This document shows positions 46,901-60,200 of a DNA stretch of 64,000 bases, one piece after another. The stretch is from Liolophura sinensis (taxonomy: Eukaryota; Mollusca; Polyplacophora; Chitonida; Chitonidae), in contig NC_088302.1 in NCBI RefSeq assembly GCF_032854445.1, positions 1 to 64,000 on the forward strand, given 5' to 3'. The first letter of the stretch is position 1, and each line of letters starts with the position of its first letter. A program made the position numbers and the translations under genes. The notes beneath the pieces are model-generated. The model was not told the origin of the DNA and searched no databases. It was given only the letters and a program-made list of their open reading frames with translations.

Positions 46901-49900
46901 CAGACAGATGACTTACTGGTGGCTTCCGTACAAACGACTGTGTGAGGTCCAGTTATCCGACTGGACAGAGGGCTTCCTGCCACATGACTGTGTAAGTTCT
47001 GCGTACCCAATGGAAAGTGGACTTCCAACCATATGACTGTGTGAGTTCCATTTACCCGACAAGACAGTGAAGCTCTTTACAGGCGGTTATTTGAGTTCCA
47101 CTTCCCCCGGTTGGACAGGGGGCTTCCATACAGATGACTATGTAAGTTCCACCTAGCCAATGGAAAGTGGGCTTCTCCACAGATGACTGTGTAAGTTCTG
47201 CTTACCTAATCGAAAGTAAGCTTGCAACCATATGACTGTGTGAGTTCCCTTTACCCGACTACACAGAGGATTTCTTTACAGACGGCTATGTGAGTTCTAC
47301 TTCCCCGGTTTGACAGGGGCTTCTATACAGATGACTGTATAAGTTCCATTTATCCGGTTGGACAGGGGGCTTTCATGCAGATGACTGTGTCAGTTATGAA
47401 CACTGACTGAACAAGAGCTCTTTTACAGATGAATATGTGAGTTTCACTTACCCAGCCGGACACGGGGCTTCATTACAGATGACTATGTGAGTTTCAGGCC
47501 GTGCTGTGTACTCACAATTCTCATCTGTCACAACAGCTTGAGAGCTTCTCTTCACACAAATAATAATTGTTTCCTGATATCCTGAGAATTTGAAATTGAC
47601 ACATCCTTGGATAATTAAAATTATTATTATTATTGGAAATATATGGGCTGATTGGAGGGTTCAGAAACTGTCCCACCTATCTTGAATCTACCCTTTTAAC
47701 GAAGTTAAAAGAAAGTTAAGTTCAAGAAATACACGGTCTGAAAAAGGCTTATCTGTACAGGTGTAGATAATATACCAAGTAACAAGTACAAATTACACAA
47801 AAGTAATCAGCACAGAGAGCAAAAATAGAGCATCGACAGTCTGATAGCTGGTAATTGACACACGTAACAGCAAAAAAACGGGATCTGGTCAACTTACCTC
47901 ATTTAAGGTTTTATTCTATCTGTGTATTAAAATGTTTAAAAAGTAACAAATTACACACATAGAATATCTGACGAGTGATGGTCGATAATCTTACCTCCGC
48001 CACAGGAAGCCGTGCAATCTGTAAGACCGGAAATCTTCCAGGAATATTCCCCTTTAGAGACTGTGTTTTGGCCTGAGAGAATGCTGTTGAAATCTCTGAT
48101 GTCTTGTTCTGACCAGGTTCTATTCCGTTCAACTCTGTTGTCCACGATGCGTGAAATGGACGGGACACGATTCTGCAGTCGATTGATGTTGGTTGGAAGC
48201 GTAGTGAAAGTTAGAGCCCGATTTGGACTATCGGTACGTTGAAGAAAAACAGGTTGTTTTTGAATATTCAAGTTGTGGCGATGCTTTCTCAGCTGTTCTC
48301 GTCTTCGCACATCAACAGCTATTTGGTAATTATTGTCCGCCAATGACCTATGGCTGTTTTGATTCTTCTTCTTGTCAGCAGCTGCTTCCTGTGGACTGTG
48401 TGATCGCCTATCTGGTAAATAATATCGTGAATCAGTCTGCCGATGTAGCGTGTCCGTCGGATTGTATCGTGAACCAGTTTGTCGGTGTCGTGTGTCCGTC
48501 GGATGATATCGCGAATCAGTTTGTCGATGTGGTGAAGGTGTTTGTCTGTTTAGTAAATCGACATGAGTATGCCTTGAGTTAGATTGCTGATTGCGACTAT
48601 CCGAGTGGCGATATGGAGAAGAGGTTTGACGATATGGTGAGGCTGTTGGGCGAAATCGCGAATCAGTCTGTGGAAGGTAGGAATCAGTCTGTCGATTGTA
48701 GGAATCAGTTCTGCGCTGTGAACTAGGCTGAGGGTATTTCGTTTGCGCATGTATTTGTTGACCCTGCCCATACTGCGAGTTGTGGTGACTTGAACTATAT
48801 GAATGCGGCCTTGAATTGGAGTGTGCGCTGCGGGTCCTGTTTACCTCGCCGGAACTAGCATGGCGTGTGGCATCGATATATCTGGAGTTGTGTAAATCGG
48901 AAGAGCTAGCCCTAATCCTATGATCTGTAGAGCGAGTATCAACTCCATCCGGCCTGTAACGTTGATTTATTACACTTTTTCCACCAAAAGTAAAACTCTG
49001 AGTGTATTTTGGGAAATACAACGTTTGCTTTGACCTCGCAGAGTCGGTGTGGCGCTGGCCATGGTGGTGCCTTGTGTCACGACTGCTGTGTGCCCTGGTC
49101 CTCGTGCGCTCGTGAGATCGTTGATCATTCTGAACCTCACGAGAGTCAGACAGGTAACCTTGTAATTCTGTATCCCGTGTGGGCACGGTTGAAGTCTCGT
49201 GTCCACGATTATGAACTCGGTTAACTTCAGCTGAAATGCTTGATATTTTCGGCACAGAATATTGGTAGCGTATACCCGGATTTCGATTGTAATATAAAAT
49301 CTACAACGCAGAAAAAACACTATCATTACAACGCAATCACTAACAATACTGGGGTGGAAGTCATAACGTCCTGTACATTAATCAAATGTTTAGTTACTTA
49401 CGTCAGTGTTATGCACTGGAAGATAGATATGGTTACTGAAACAATAGGTTAATATTTTCATGTGTTTCCAATGTTGATCGCTTTCTGTTTTGGGTAACTC
49501 CCGGTACCTGTATTTCGATTGGCTCTGATGTCGGCCCCTTTGCGTGAAGGCACTGCCCGGGACACCAGCCCTCTTGATTTTTGTGATAGGTAAACTTGGT
49601 TCCAGCGGCGAAATATTCTCCCTCCGATGACAGCCCTTGTGGACCGTTTAGAATATATTTGTTCCCTGACGTTTTCATGGCTGAATAGAGAACAAACCGT
49701 TATAAACACATATGTACTCACAATATGCAGTGGATGTCTACCACAGGCTATTTTTACAATGTCGTCACAAAGTGGCTTACGATAAGAAGGGTTCTTCGAC
49801 AACAAATGAACAAAACAATACAAAAGAGAAACACTACAAAGAGTTCATGTATCTTCCCGGTACGACCGAAGAAAAAATCATTGAGTCATTCTCAAAGGGG

Positions 49901-51219
49901 CATCGTATGATGTTCAAACAGAGATGTTGTAAATAATGTCTGTTACAAATATTGCCTTTCGTCATCTGATCGAGGTTACTTGAAAACAACTTGCTCAATG
50001 TAAAACAACTGTCACTGTCCAGTTTAGGGGAGGAGTAATTCACACGCCAAGAAAATCTATTACCTAAGAAGTTACTGCTTCTCCGTACTTCCGTCACGTT
50101 GATACTTGCAGCACCTGTCGGAATACGTAGTACCGTATTGTAACCCTGAATAAGTTGATCACTCGTGCGAGTCCCAGATATGATATTACAGCTAGAGTTA
50201 TCCCCCTTGCATTGGCCGCACGCATCCAAGACTGCGTATGAACCCACTATGCCATCGCAGCCAACTTTCTGGGAATAAAGGATTATTACACGGTTTGAAT
50301 AAAGGGTTATCTACATAGATGTAGAAAATATGCCAAATAATTAATTAGTTGTAAATCGACTGTGTGATAGTTTGCAAGTTTGATTTGAATTGGTGTTTTA
50401 TCCCTTACTCAAAAATATTCACTTATACGATGGTGGAATAAAGTGGGGCAGAGGTCTGGGGGAAACTCACAACCATCCGCGGGTTGCTGAAAGACCTTTC
50501 CACGTAAGGCCGGAGGGGAAGCCAGCATGCACTGGACTTGAACTCACATCGACCCATTTGATTGAAAGCTCCTGGGTCATTGCGAGTCTCGTCAACAAGA
50601 TACTGCCAAGTTTGCAAATGGTCACACATAAACGGAGTGTAATTCGGCCTCTGGTCAGTTTACCTTAGTTAGCGATAAAGGTTTTGTTGTAGCATTCCGT
50701 GTAAATGTTTAAAAGTAGCAACTTACATCTGATCTTGTTTCCCATTGAAACTTGTAAATGTAAGCAGATTTATGCAGAAATCACTGACTTTCCCCAAAGT
50801 TTTGGGGGAAACAGCTGACTTTCACACAGATATCACCCAAAGTCACGCGGAAATCACTGACTTTTACACAAATAGCACATAAAGTTATGCGGAAATCATT
50901 GACTTCCACACCGATAGCACCCAAAATTATGCGGAACTCACTGACTTTCATACAGATGGAATCCAAAGTTATAGCACCCTAAGTCATGCGGAAATCACTG
51001 ACTTTCGCGCAGATAGCACCCAAAGTGATGTGAAAATCACTGACTTTAACACAAAAATCACCTAAAATCATGCGGAAATCACCGACTTTCACACAGATAG
51101 CAACAAAAGTGAATCATAGCATAATCAGTTGTACAAAAAGCTGAGTTATCTTTATACTTATTTCTGCTTCATAACATGGTATTTTTTTTATAATACCAAG
51201 AGGGAAATTTTTGATGTTT

Positions 51220-51294
<75 letters not shown>

Positions 51295-54200
51295 TGCAGC
51301 CCAATATATAGATTGCCTCAGCGTGTACACAATGTTTATTTCCAAGAAATTCCGTGTGACAGCCCACATTTCGGATAGTGAAACCCAACGGGAGATTAAA
51401 CGTGACCTGGAAATCAAAAAGCTGAGAACTGAAATTCTACTTCTTGAGGACGGACATATTCACCTAGTGTAGAAGTACACCCGTTTTGACAAGGAAATGA
51501 GAGAGCTTATCCTCCAACAAAAACGAAGACCCAATAAAGTCCAAACTGTTGGAATTTTGGACAGCTGACATCAATCAGGCTGAAACTGAAGCCGGTGAAT
51601 GGTGGACCCAAAAATATGATTGGCTAAGATCTGTTTCTGCCAATTCGGAGACTTAAGAGGAAACCCATCCAAAGGAGCTTTACTCTAATGTAACTGTCCG
51701 GCAACCGCGGCAGAATTGGACTCCCCACAACAGAACAAGAGGCAGTTCTAACTCCACCACAAACACTTGCTCCACCCGTGACATCCGTAACAACGGACAT
51801 GTCAAAAATAGCGGAGCACGCTGACAGTTTCGGTTGACCAACCGAGATGACGAAGTGATAAAGACGGTGGGCGTAAACAGAGCCGGACACCACGGAGCAC
51901 AAGGAACGTGCCCGAAACGATACAAACAAATCGGGCAAAACCGGTTAGGCTAAACAACAGGACCCCGCCAGGCATTAATGACAAAAATTAACTCCCCCCC
52001 CCCCCGAAAAACTGTGTTTATTGGTCAATTTAGAAACCGTCAAAATCGCTCAAAGACTTATGTGGACATTTTTTTTTAGGAAATCGTCGGGGCCAACGGA
52101 AGAAACCGCAAAACAAACGGTGGTTCCCAAGGTAATTAACCTTTCTTCAGTGATTTTGACCCATGTTGACATTAACGAATTAAAATTAAGACTTGACTTC
52201 ACTTCAGCGCTACAAGCTTACACTGAAGATCTACAGAAAGATATACGTGAGTTTAGCAGACGACTAAGAACGAGTGAACTGATGCATGGTCATATTAACG
52301 ATAACCTGATTGACGATTCTCTTGATAAAAACCCATCCATTTTCAGGCCATGCACTAGTGATGACGATAATCTGGAATCATTTTTAGATAATTTGCCAAA
52401 GATTCCCCTCGAAACTACATCAAAATTTATCATCTGCACAAAAGTCAGCTCTGGATAATTTTGCATTAAATCCTAACATTATTATAAAAGAAGCAGACAA
52501 ACGTAAAGCTGTCGCTGTTATGGATAAGTCATTTTATAAACAAAACTTATGGAAATGCTTGAGGACAGATACACTTATATGGAAGTAGGTAGCAAGCCAG
52601 ATAGTGCAATACTCACTGAACCTTCGGAAATTGATATGTAAACATGAACAAGACCTTAATGAAAACGAATGCGAGTATCCAACCAAATTTGAATCTAAAA
52701 CCAGCAATTTCTATGGTTTTCCAAAAGTACGTAAATCAAAACAGATTACCATGGCTATTGAAGACCAGAAATCAGAGTTCATTTCACTACACTGTCCTTC
52801 CGATTTGAAATTTAGACAAATCAAAGTTGGTCCTAGCTCTCCTACACAAAGGCTTAGCCATATAGTTGACATTTTACTTAGGCCATTTATTGCTCATGTA
52901 AAAAGTAACGTCAGAGATGATATCGACTTCGTAAATAAGTTACCGCAGGATGTAGACCATGATGTCAAAATGGCCACTTTTGATGCGGCAATACATCACT
53001 GGTTAAATCAACATCCCGAATCACTGGACAAACGTTTCAAAAATGATTTTCTAACAGATTGTATAAAATTTATCTTAAAAAATTAATCCTTCTGTTTTAT
53101 CGATTGTCATTATGTACAAATTCTTGGGACATTGGGAACAAAGATGGTCCCAGTTTATACAATATTAGTAATGGGCTGTTTAGAAATATCTCTTTACAAA
53201 AAACAAGAAACCATGTTTGGACATGATTTGGCAACAGAATTTAAAAGCCAGTGGAAAAGATACCTCGATGATTGTTTTAATTTCTGGCTAAAGGAATCCG
53301 AGCCGATTGATCTTGTCTTTGATAGCCTCAGTAACCTTCATCCCCAAATATCCTTGACAATGGAAGTAAATTCTAAGTCAATACCGGTTTAAGGGAAACT
53401 TGTCTTGAAAGTGGGGACTTCTATATTCACTGATATTCATCGAAAACCCACGGACGCACAACTGTATCTTCACTTTAGTTCGAATCACGCGCGTCATACT
53501 CGGGAAAACATCCCATATTCACTTGCCAGAAGAACCTGTACAATAGTAAACGTAAAATCGAAACAAAATGAGCGAATAATAGAATTTAAATCATGTCTAC
53601 GCAACAGGGGTTATCAGGAAAACACTTCATTGTAATTTTTTATAATTTATAATTTTTTGTAATGTATATATCCATTAATAAAAATCATTCTCTCTCTGAT
53701 GCACCAAATCCAGTCCAGAAATATTAATCCGAACCAAGAGATAGGCCTAGCACTGGACTATAAAACTACTTCATGAACCCTTAGCTGGGAACGCATTCCA
53801 TAACGTTCTCAACTGCCCCAAATGATTCTCGGCGTTTAAATCGAACAATGAAGATCTGCCAAAATATATTGGACACATAAAATGCACAAAACATAATATT
53901 GGAACAGGTTTATAACTGGGTCTGGGAAATGCACAACTAAGCTCCTGTCTATCTGGTTCTCAATCGCTATGCAGGAAGTTAAACCATTGTTGAAAGATAT
54001 TGTTGAGTTATCGGAAAAAATCAATGCATGTGGATACTTAACAATTCAAACGCACAAACCGAGCAATTAGATTTCCACGTTTTAATGCAGTATAAACATA
54101 TACCGTTATCCAAATGAGATTTCTCTACTCTCGACACTATAACCCTTCATAACGACGCAATCCAAGGCCTCAGTCAACCAATTGCCTTGGTGTTGCAAAA

Positions 54201-57200
54201 GACAGACATTCACACATCAGCCGTCAACCACAATGGACAATCCAGGGCAATAATCGCAAATATTAATTCCCAGAATGACGTTTAACACAAACTACTAAGA
54301 AAGAACTAAGAAAGTACATAAAGTACAAAAACAGGACAGAATCATGCCAAGAGAATCAGGCAATTTGAAAGGTGTAGTTTTATATTCTATCCCTCCATAA
54401 ACCAGGATTCTGCTTCTGGGCTAAGCATCCCCGAGGCCTAGTCCATTTGCACGGTTTTCATGTTTTCGCATGTTAAATGTGATGACAAAACAACATTCTC
54501 AGTAATTCTATAGCAGTGACGTCTAATTAATCGGAACTAGAATCACAAGTTTTCTAGAAAGCGTGTAAATTGTTGTTATTAAAGTGTCTATATGAACAGT
54601 TAGAATATAACCTTAACTAATATAAATTGACAGGAGGCCGTACTTCACCGCTTACGTGTGACCATGTGTCAAACATTACAATGTCATGGCTGCTTTAGTT
54701 CTAATCTCTACGCTGCAGTTTTTCATACGATTCTTGGAATGTTCCACGGTTTATAGAGCTTCTCGAATTGAGATTAATAATATTTACGCGAAATTCGGCG
54801 TCGCGATACATCAAGATCATATAGATTCAGGTATCCCAGTGAGTATTCCCTGCGATCCGCATACATTCGCAGACCTTTATTTATTCACAGCTATATGAGG
54901 AAAACAATCAACTTCACATTCGTCAACAGTTATGTAAACGAATTCTGGCGGTACAGTGGAACTAAAGGAGACCACAGCTTCCAAGCACAGCACATCTCAT
55001 CTGGATTTGTATCACAGTAAGCACGACGAGGGTTTCCTCTTACGTCGATTGTATGGCACGAGAGACACTTTAATTTCGATATCGCTAACTATCCGCTTGT
55101 GGATGGCAATACCTTTAAAAAACTCCTGTATATGAAACTTCTAAGTCAAGGTTCTACTACCCATCGCCAGCAATCAAAGTTTCTTGAATTGTGTCCCAGC
55201 TAACTACTACTTATAATCATTGCATGGGGGTCTAGTGCGCTAGGCTTTGTTAGCTTTGTAGATTCTTTTGATTTTGTAGCAGATTCTTATTCTAGCACAA
55301 ACAGGCACTCTTCAGTGTTGTGGAATACGTACCTCATTGGACGCATTGGATATTATGCACGTATGGCTTTCTGACAACATGGCAAACTGTTAATTACTTC
55401 TACTTCCACTAAATATCTTTATATTTTTAGAGATTTTGATGGATATTATATGAATGAAACTAGTCTTTGGAAAGTTGACTTTGGATAAATTGGTTTTACC
55501 AATTCCCGGCCTGAAAAGTGGTTTTTGATACTTTGTGTAATGTCATACGGCTTTCAAAACTTGAAAAAAAAACTCAAAATAAGGCAGGACATATCACGAA
55601 ATACACATTCCATCAAGAATCTTTTCGTACATCGTCGTATAATTCTTGACGGTATGTAGGGGGACTCAATCTCCTCTGCTGGATAAAATAAAGCACTGTG
55701 GTAACAGGAAACTTAAACTCTTCTATGCAGTGTTTGTAGAAATAATTTTGGACGTTGATACCAGCTGTGGTGTTTTGAGATTAGTCAATTAGTCAGGCGT
55801 GTTATTACCTTGCACAGGCCGGCTATACAGAGGTCCTCATCTCCGGGAACACATGGTGTTCCGTCAGCTACAGTAGCTGCCAGGCGGGCGTAGAAACGGA
55901 AGCCCTTGGCTCTGCATGTCAACTCACACTGACCTTTGGCTGAAATTATACAGAAAGTCCATGATTCGTCTAAACTTCGAACTGAAATTCAGCAAGACTG
56001 AAGCATTAATCTGAAAAAGTATCACCCAGTTTTAGCATGGTAAACAAACCAAAATCTATAACCGTCTCAATGTGACTTATAAATGCCACATATACCAAAG
56101 ATAATTCAGCCAAAAAGTGAATAATATACAGTTCCCTTGTAGCAAAATAAAAAGTATTTCATCCAAATCTTAACAACATTACCTCTATGTCAGTCAGATG
56201 CTGCCAATATATGTGCTACATGTCTAAATATGCTATGTGCTGATAATAAATTATTTTATTTTAACTGCAAAATATTAAAACATGTAGTTAAATATTACGG
56301 ATATTAAACAACTACACGGTATATCAGGGAATATTTTGTGCTTAAGTACGCCAAATATTACGGTGCAGTAAAGTGTGTCAGATATTACCGTGAAGTAAAG
56401 TGTGCCAGATATCACTCTGTAGTGAAGTGTGTCAGACATTACCCATCAATAAATTGTGTCAGATATCACCCTTTAGCAGAATGTGTCAGATATCACTCTG
56501 TATTAAAGTGTGTCAGACATTACCATTAATAAATTGTGTCAGATATCAACCTTTAGCAGAATGTGTCAGAAATCACCCTGTAGTAAAGTGTGTCAGATAT
56601 CACCCTGTAGTAAAGTGTGTCAGATATCATCCTTTAGTAAAGTGTGTCAGACATCACCCCGTAGTAAAGTGTATCAGATATCACCCTGTGGCAAAGTGTG
56701 TCAGATATCACCCTTTAACAAAATGTAGTAAAGTGTATCAGATATCATCGCGTGGTAAAAGGTATCAGATATTACCCATTAGCAAAGTGTGTCAGATATT
56801 TCCCTGTAGTAAAGTGTGTCAGATATTACCCTGTAGTAAAGTGTGTCAGATATCACCCGTTCGTAAAGTGTGTCAGATATCACCCCGTAGTAAAGTGTGT
56901 CAGATATCACCATGTAGTAAAGCGTGCCAGGTATCACCATTTAGCAAAAATGTGTCAGATATTTCCCAGTAGTAAAGTGTGTCAGATATCACCCTGTAGT
57001 AAAGTGTGTTAGATATCACCCTGTAGTAAAGTGTGTCAGATATTACCTTTAATAAAGTGTGTCAGATATTACCCTTTAGTAGAGTGTGTGAGATATCACC
57101 CTTTAGTAAAGTGTGTCAGATATCACCCTGTAGAAAAGTGTGTCAGATATTACTCTTTAGTAAAATGTGTCAGATATCACCCTTTAGTAAAGTTTGTCAG

Positions 57201-60200
57201 ATATCACCCTTTAGTAAAGTGTGTCAGATATTACCCTGGGGGAAAACTAAAGGATGTTGCCTTCTGGGAAAAGTGTCAACTATTATCCTGAGGAAAAATG
57301 TGCTAGACATTGCCAACTTTCAAAAGACGAATGAAAGCCAGCATTATACAATGAGTAGAATCAGCCGGCGTAACGTTTTGATCAACACTGGATGATACAG
57401 TACACAAATGATGGATCTCCAATGAGTGATCCTAAGCTAGCAAATTAAAAATTATTTGTTTTCACTCTAGCACTGTATATCCCATAAATATTAAATTGAG
57501 CCTCAAAACAGCGAGATTAAGCTGTTCCCTTTTCCTGTTTATATAAGCAGCGCAGAAGCGTGAGTTATTTTAGGATGTGACATCAGTCATTCGTTCTCAA
57601 GCTAAAGCACCTCTTTTATGCAGATGATAATTTCAAAACTTTTTTTACTGAGTGAAATTGATTTTTGACATTATCATGTATATAATTAAAACTGAATTGC
57701 AGATAATTGCTCCCAAACAACTTACGAACATGTTTTTCAGACAAACTAAGACCTCAGGAGTTGCACGGAAAATCAGTGACGACGACATGCATGCGCAACG
57801 TGCACGTCACCGTTCATGGTAACAGCTGAATAATGGCTGCATCAGTTACATATAGGTAGCAACAACTTAACACAGGATCCTGTTGATAAGGAATCTTCAA
57901 AGTATCTATCGTTACAGTCTACATATCTTCTGATATTTGCATTTAGTTCAGACAACAAAGTAACGTAGTAAAGTAGTTTGGCGCGAGTGTAGCTTTTGAT
58001 ATGCTACTTTTTATCAATGGGCTGTAGTATGGAAATCAAATACCTCTCAGCACAATCCCCCCCAAACCCCTCCCATTTTTATGCCATGGTTTATGTGACA
58101 TTTGGGGGAAAAGGCCATTATATTGTAAAGTAAACGATGCAAACTACACCTTAAAGCAGGAGAAAATCAAAAATGGAGGGCCACGAGGAGTATCATACAC
58201 AACTGCATCTGACACTTAAGTACCGGCATTTTAAAAGGTTTTATTGTTTGCCCAGTTGGGCCATATTCTGTCAATCCAGATTTACGGGACATGACATTTT
58301 GTATAATCTGTTCATATAATAGAAAAGGAAACTAATTCTATCAAACACATTTACACAGATTAAAGTAAAAGCATAATATGTTTTAGCTAACATAGCTTTT
58401 TCACGGTATTTCTGATAACGCTCGATGATATCTGTTTCCGACTGTTGGTCACCATCTTTTGGTCACTTACGGTTAATGAAGGGTTCCCACTTATATTGAC
58501 GACCCATGAATGCCTTGTGGTTGAACTCGGAGCACTGAGACTCTCGGGAGGCCGGGATCCCAGTGGGGCATAACTGAAAACAGGCAGTTAACGCAGGTCA
58601 AAAATAAAATGAATGCAATATATAGTTTGGAAGTGACTTGGAATTTGTAGGTTACAACACAATATTATTATAATTGTACAGGTCAAATAAAATGATATGA
58701 AGAGAAGGATAGGTATGTCAGTTCTATCGTGTGGGTCATCGTGCGATCATCTAGTCGTCTCCTACCTAGGGATAACATTACGATACTCGTGCGGTAATTT
58801 CATTATAACCCTAGTGATCTCCAATAAATCAACAGACTATACAGGTTTGGCATTCCTGTCGCGACCAACAGCTATACATGAGTAATACATGTCCGAATCT
58901 CCTTGATACAACATCAACATACATGAGTAATACATGTCCGAATCTCCTTGATACAACATCAACATACATGAGTATTACATGTCCAGATCTCCTTGATACA
59001 ACATCAACATACCTGAGTAATACATGTCCGAATCTCCTTGACACTACCGCAACATAACTGAGTATTACAGGTTCAGATCTCTTTGACACATCAGCAACAT
59101 ACCTGAGAATTACAGATTCGAACCTCCCAGGTACAACAGTAACACACCTGGGAAGTACGGGTCCGAATGGCCTTAATACAACAGCAACATACATGAGAAT
59201 TACATATCCGAATCCGTTTGATACAACAGCAACATACCTGAGCATTACATGCCTGGATCTCCTTGATACAGCAGCCACACAACTGAATATAAAGGTCTTG
59301 ATCTTGATGCAACAGCCACATACCTGAGTGTTACAGGGAGGATCTCATTGTTACAACAACACTAACATACCTGAGTATTACAGGTTCGGATCTCCTTGTA
59401 CACCCCCAAACACCCTCTGCTGTGCTCGTCGGCGCTATTCACCAGGTCACTGTAGTACATGATGCATCAACAACATTCGAAGCATTAATCTCAAAGGACA
59501 TCTGATAATGATAAAACCTCTAGAGATTTCCAAAAATCGAAGTAGGCATCATTAAATAGATCACTTAGGAATATGTATAAATATCCTTTCATTTATTTTT
59601 TATCTTTGTGAAAAGAGCTTAAGACCCTAAAACATTTGAATTCTAAGGTGGGCTTTATGGACACTACTGTCAGAGTTTAGGAATTCTGACGTCACAGGAA
59701 TTTTATCCAACACTAATCACGACACTGAATGTTGGAATGACTCATTTTACCTATGACTAAAAGACTAATGAAATAAGTTTCCCAAAAATTCTTGACGTGA
59801 AAAGGTGAATTTGTGCATATCGTTAGAATGGCTCATAAAACCCACTGTAGTATTCAAATATTTGAATGCCTTCCTTGACGCATAGTTTCAGCCGTATGTA
59901 GGATGACCTTAATTCATACTTTAGCTTTGTTTTACTTTGCATGAAACTAGAAATGAATAAATTCTATTCATCCGTAATATAAGGCGCCATTTGAATGTAT
60001 AGTTTTGCTCTGGGAGTACTTTTGATTGATTAGTTGTGCACATGGTAATGATCTGGCAATACTTCTGATTGGTTGATTATACACATATGTTAATGGTCTG
60101 GGAATACTGCAGACTGATTGGTTGTGCACACATGGTAATGGTCTGGGAATACTGCAGACTGATTGGTTGTGCACACATGGTAATGGTCTGGGAATACTGC

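Noticed and set aside
56400-57395. Cys-rich 190- and 120-codon ORFs (KVCQISPCS)
   Set aside because: A by-product of the 27-bp array in an ADAMTSL intron. Cysteine spacing follows the DNA period.
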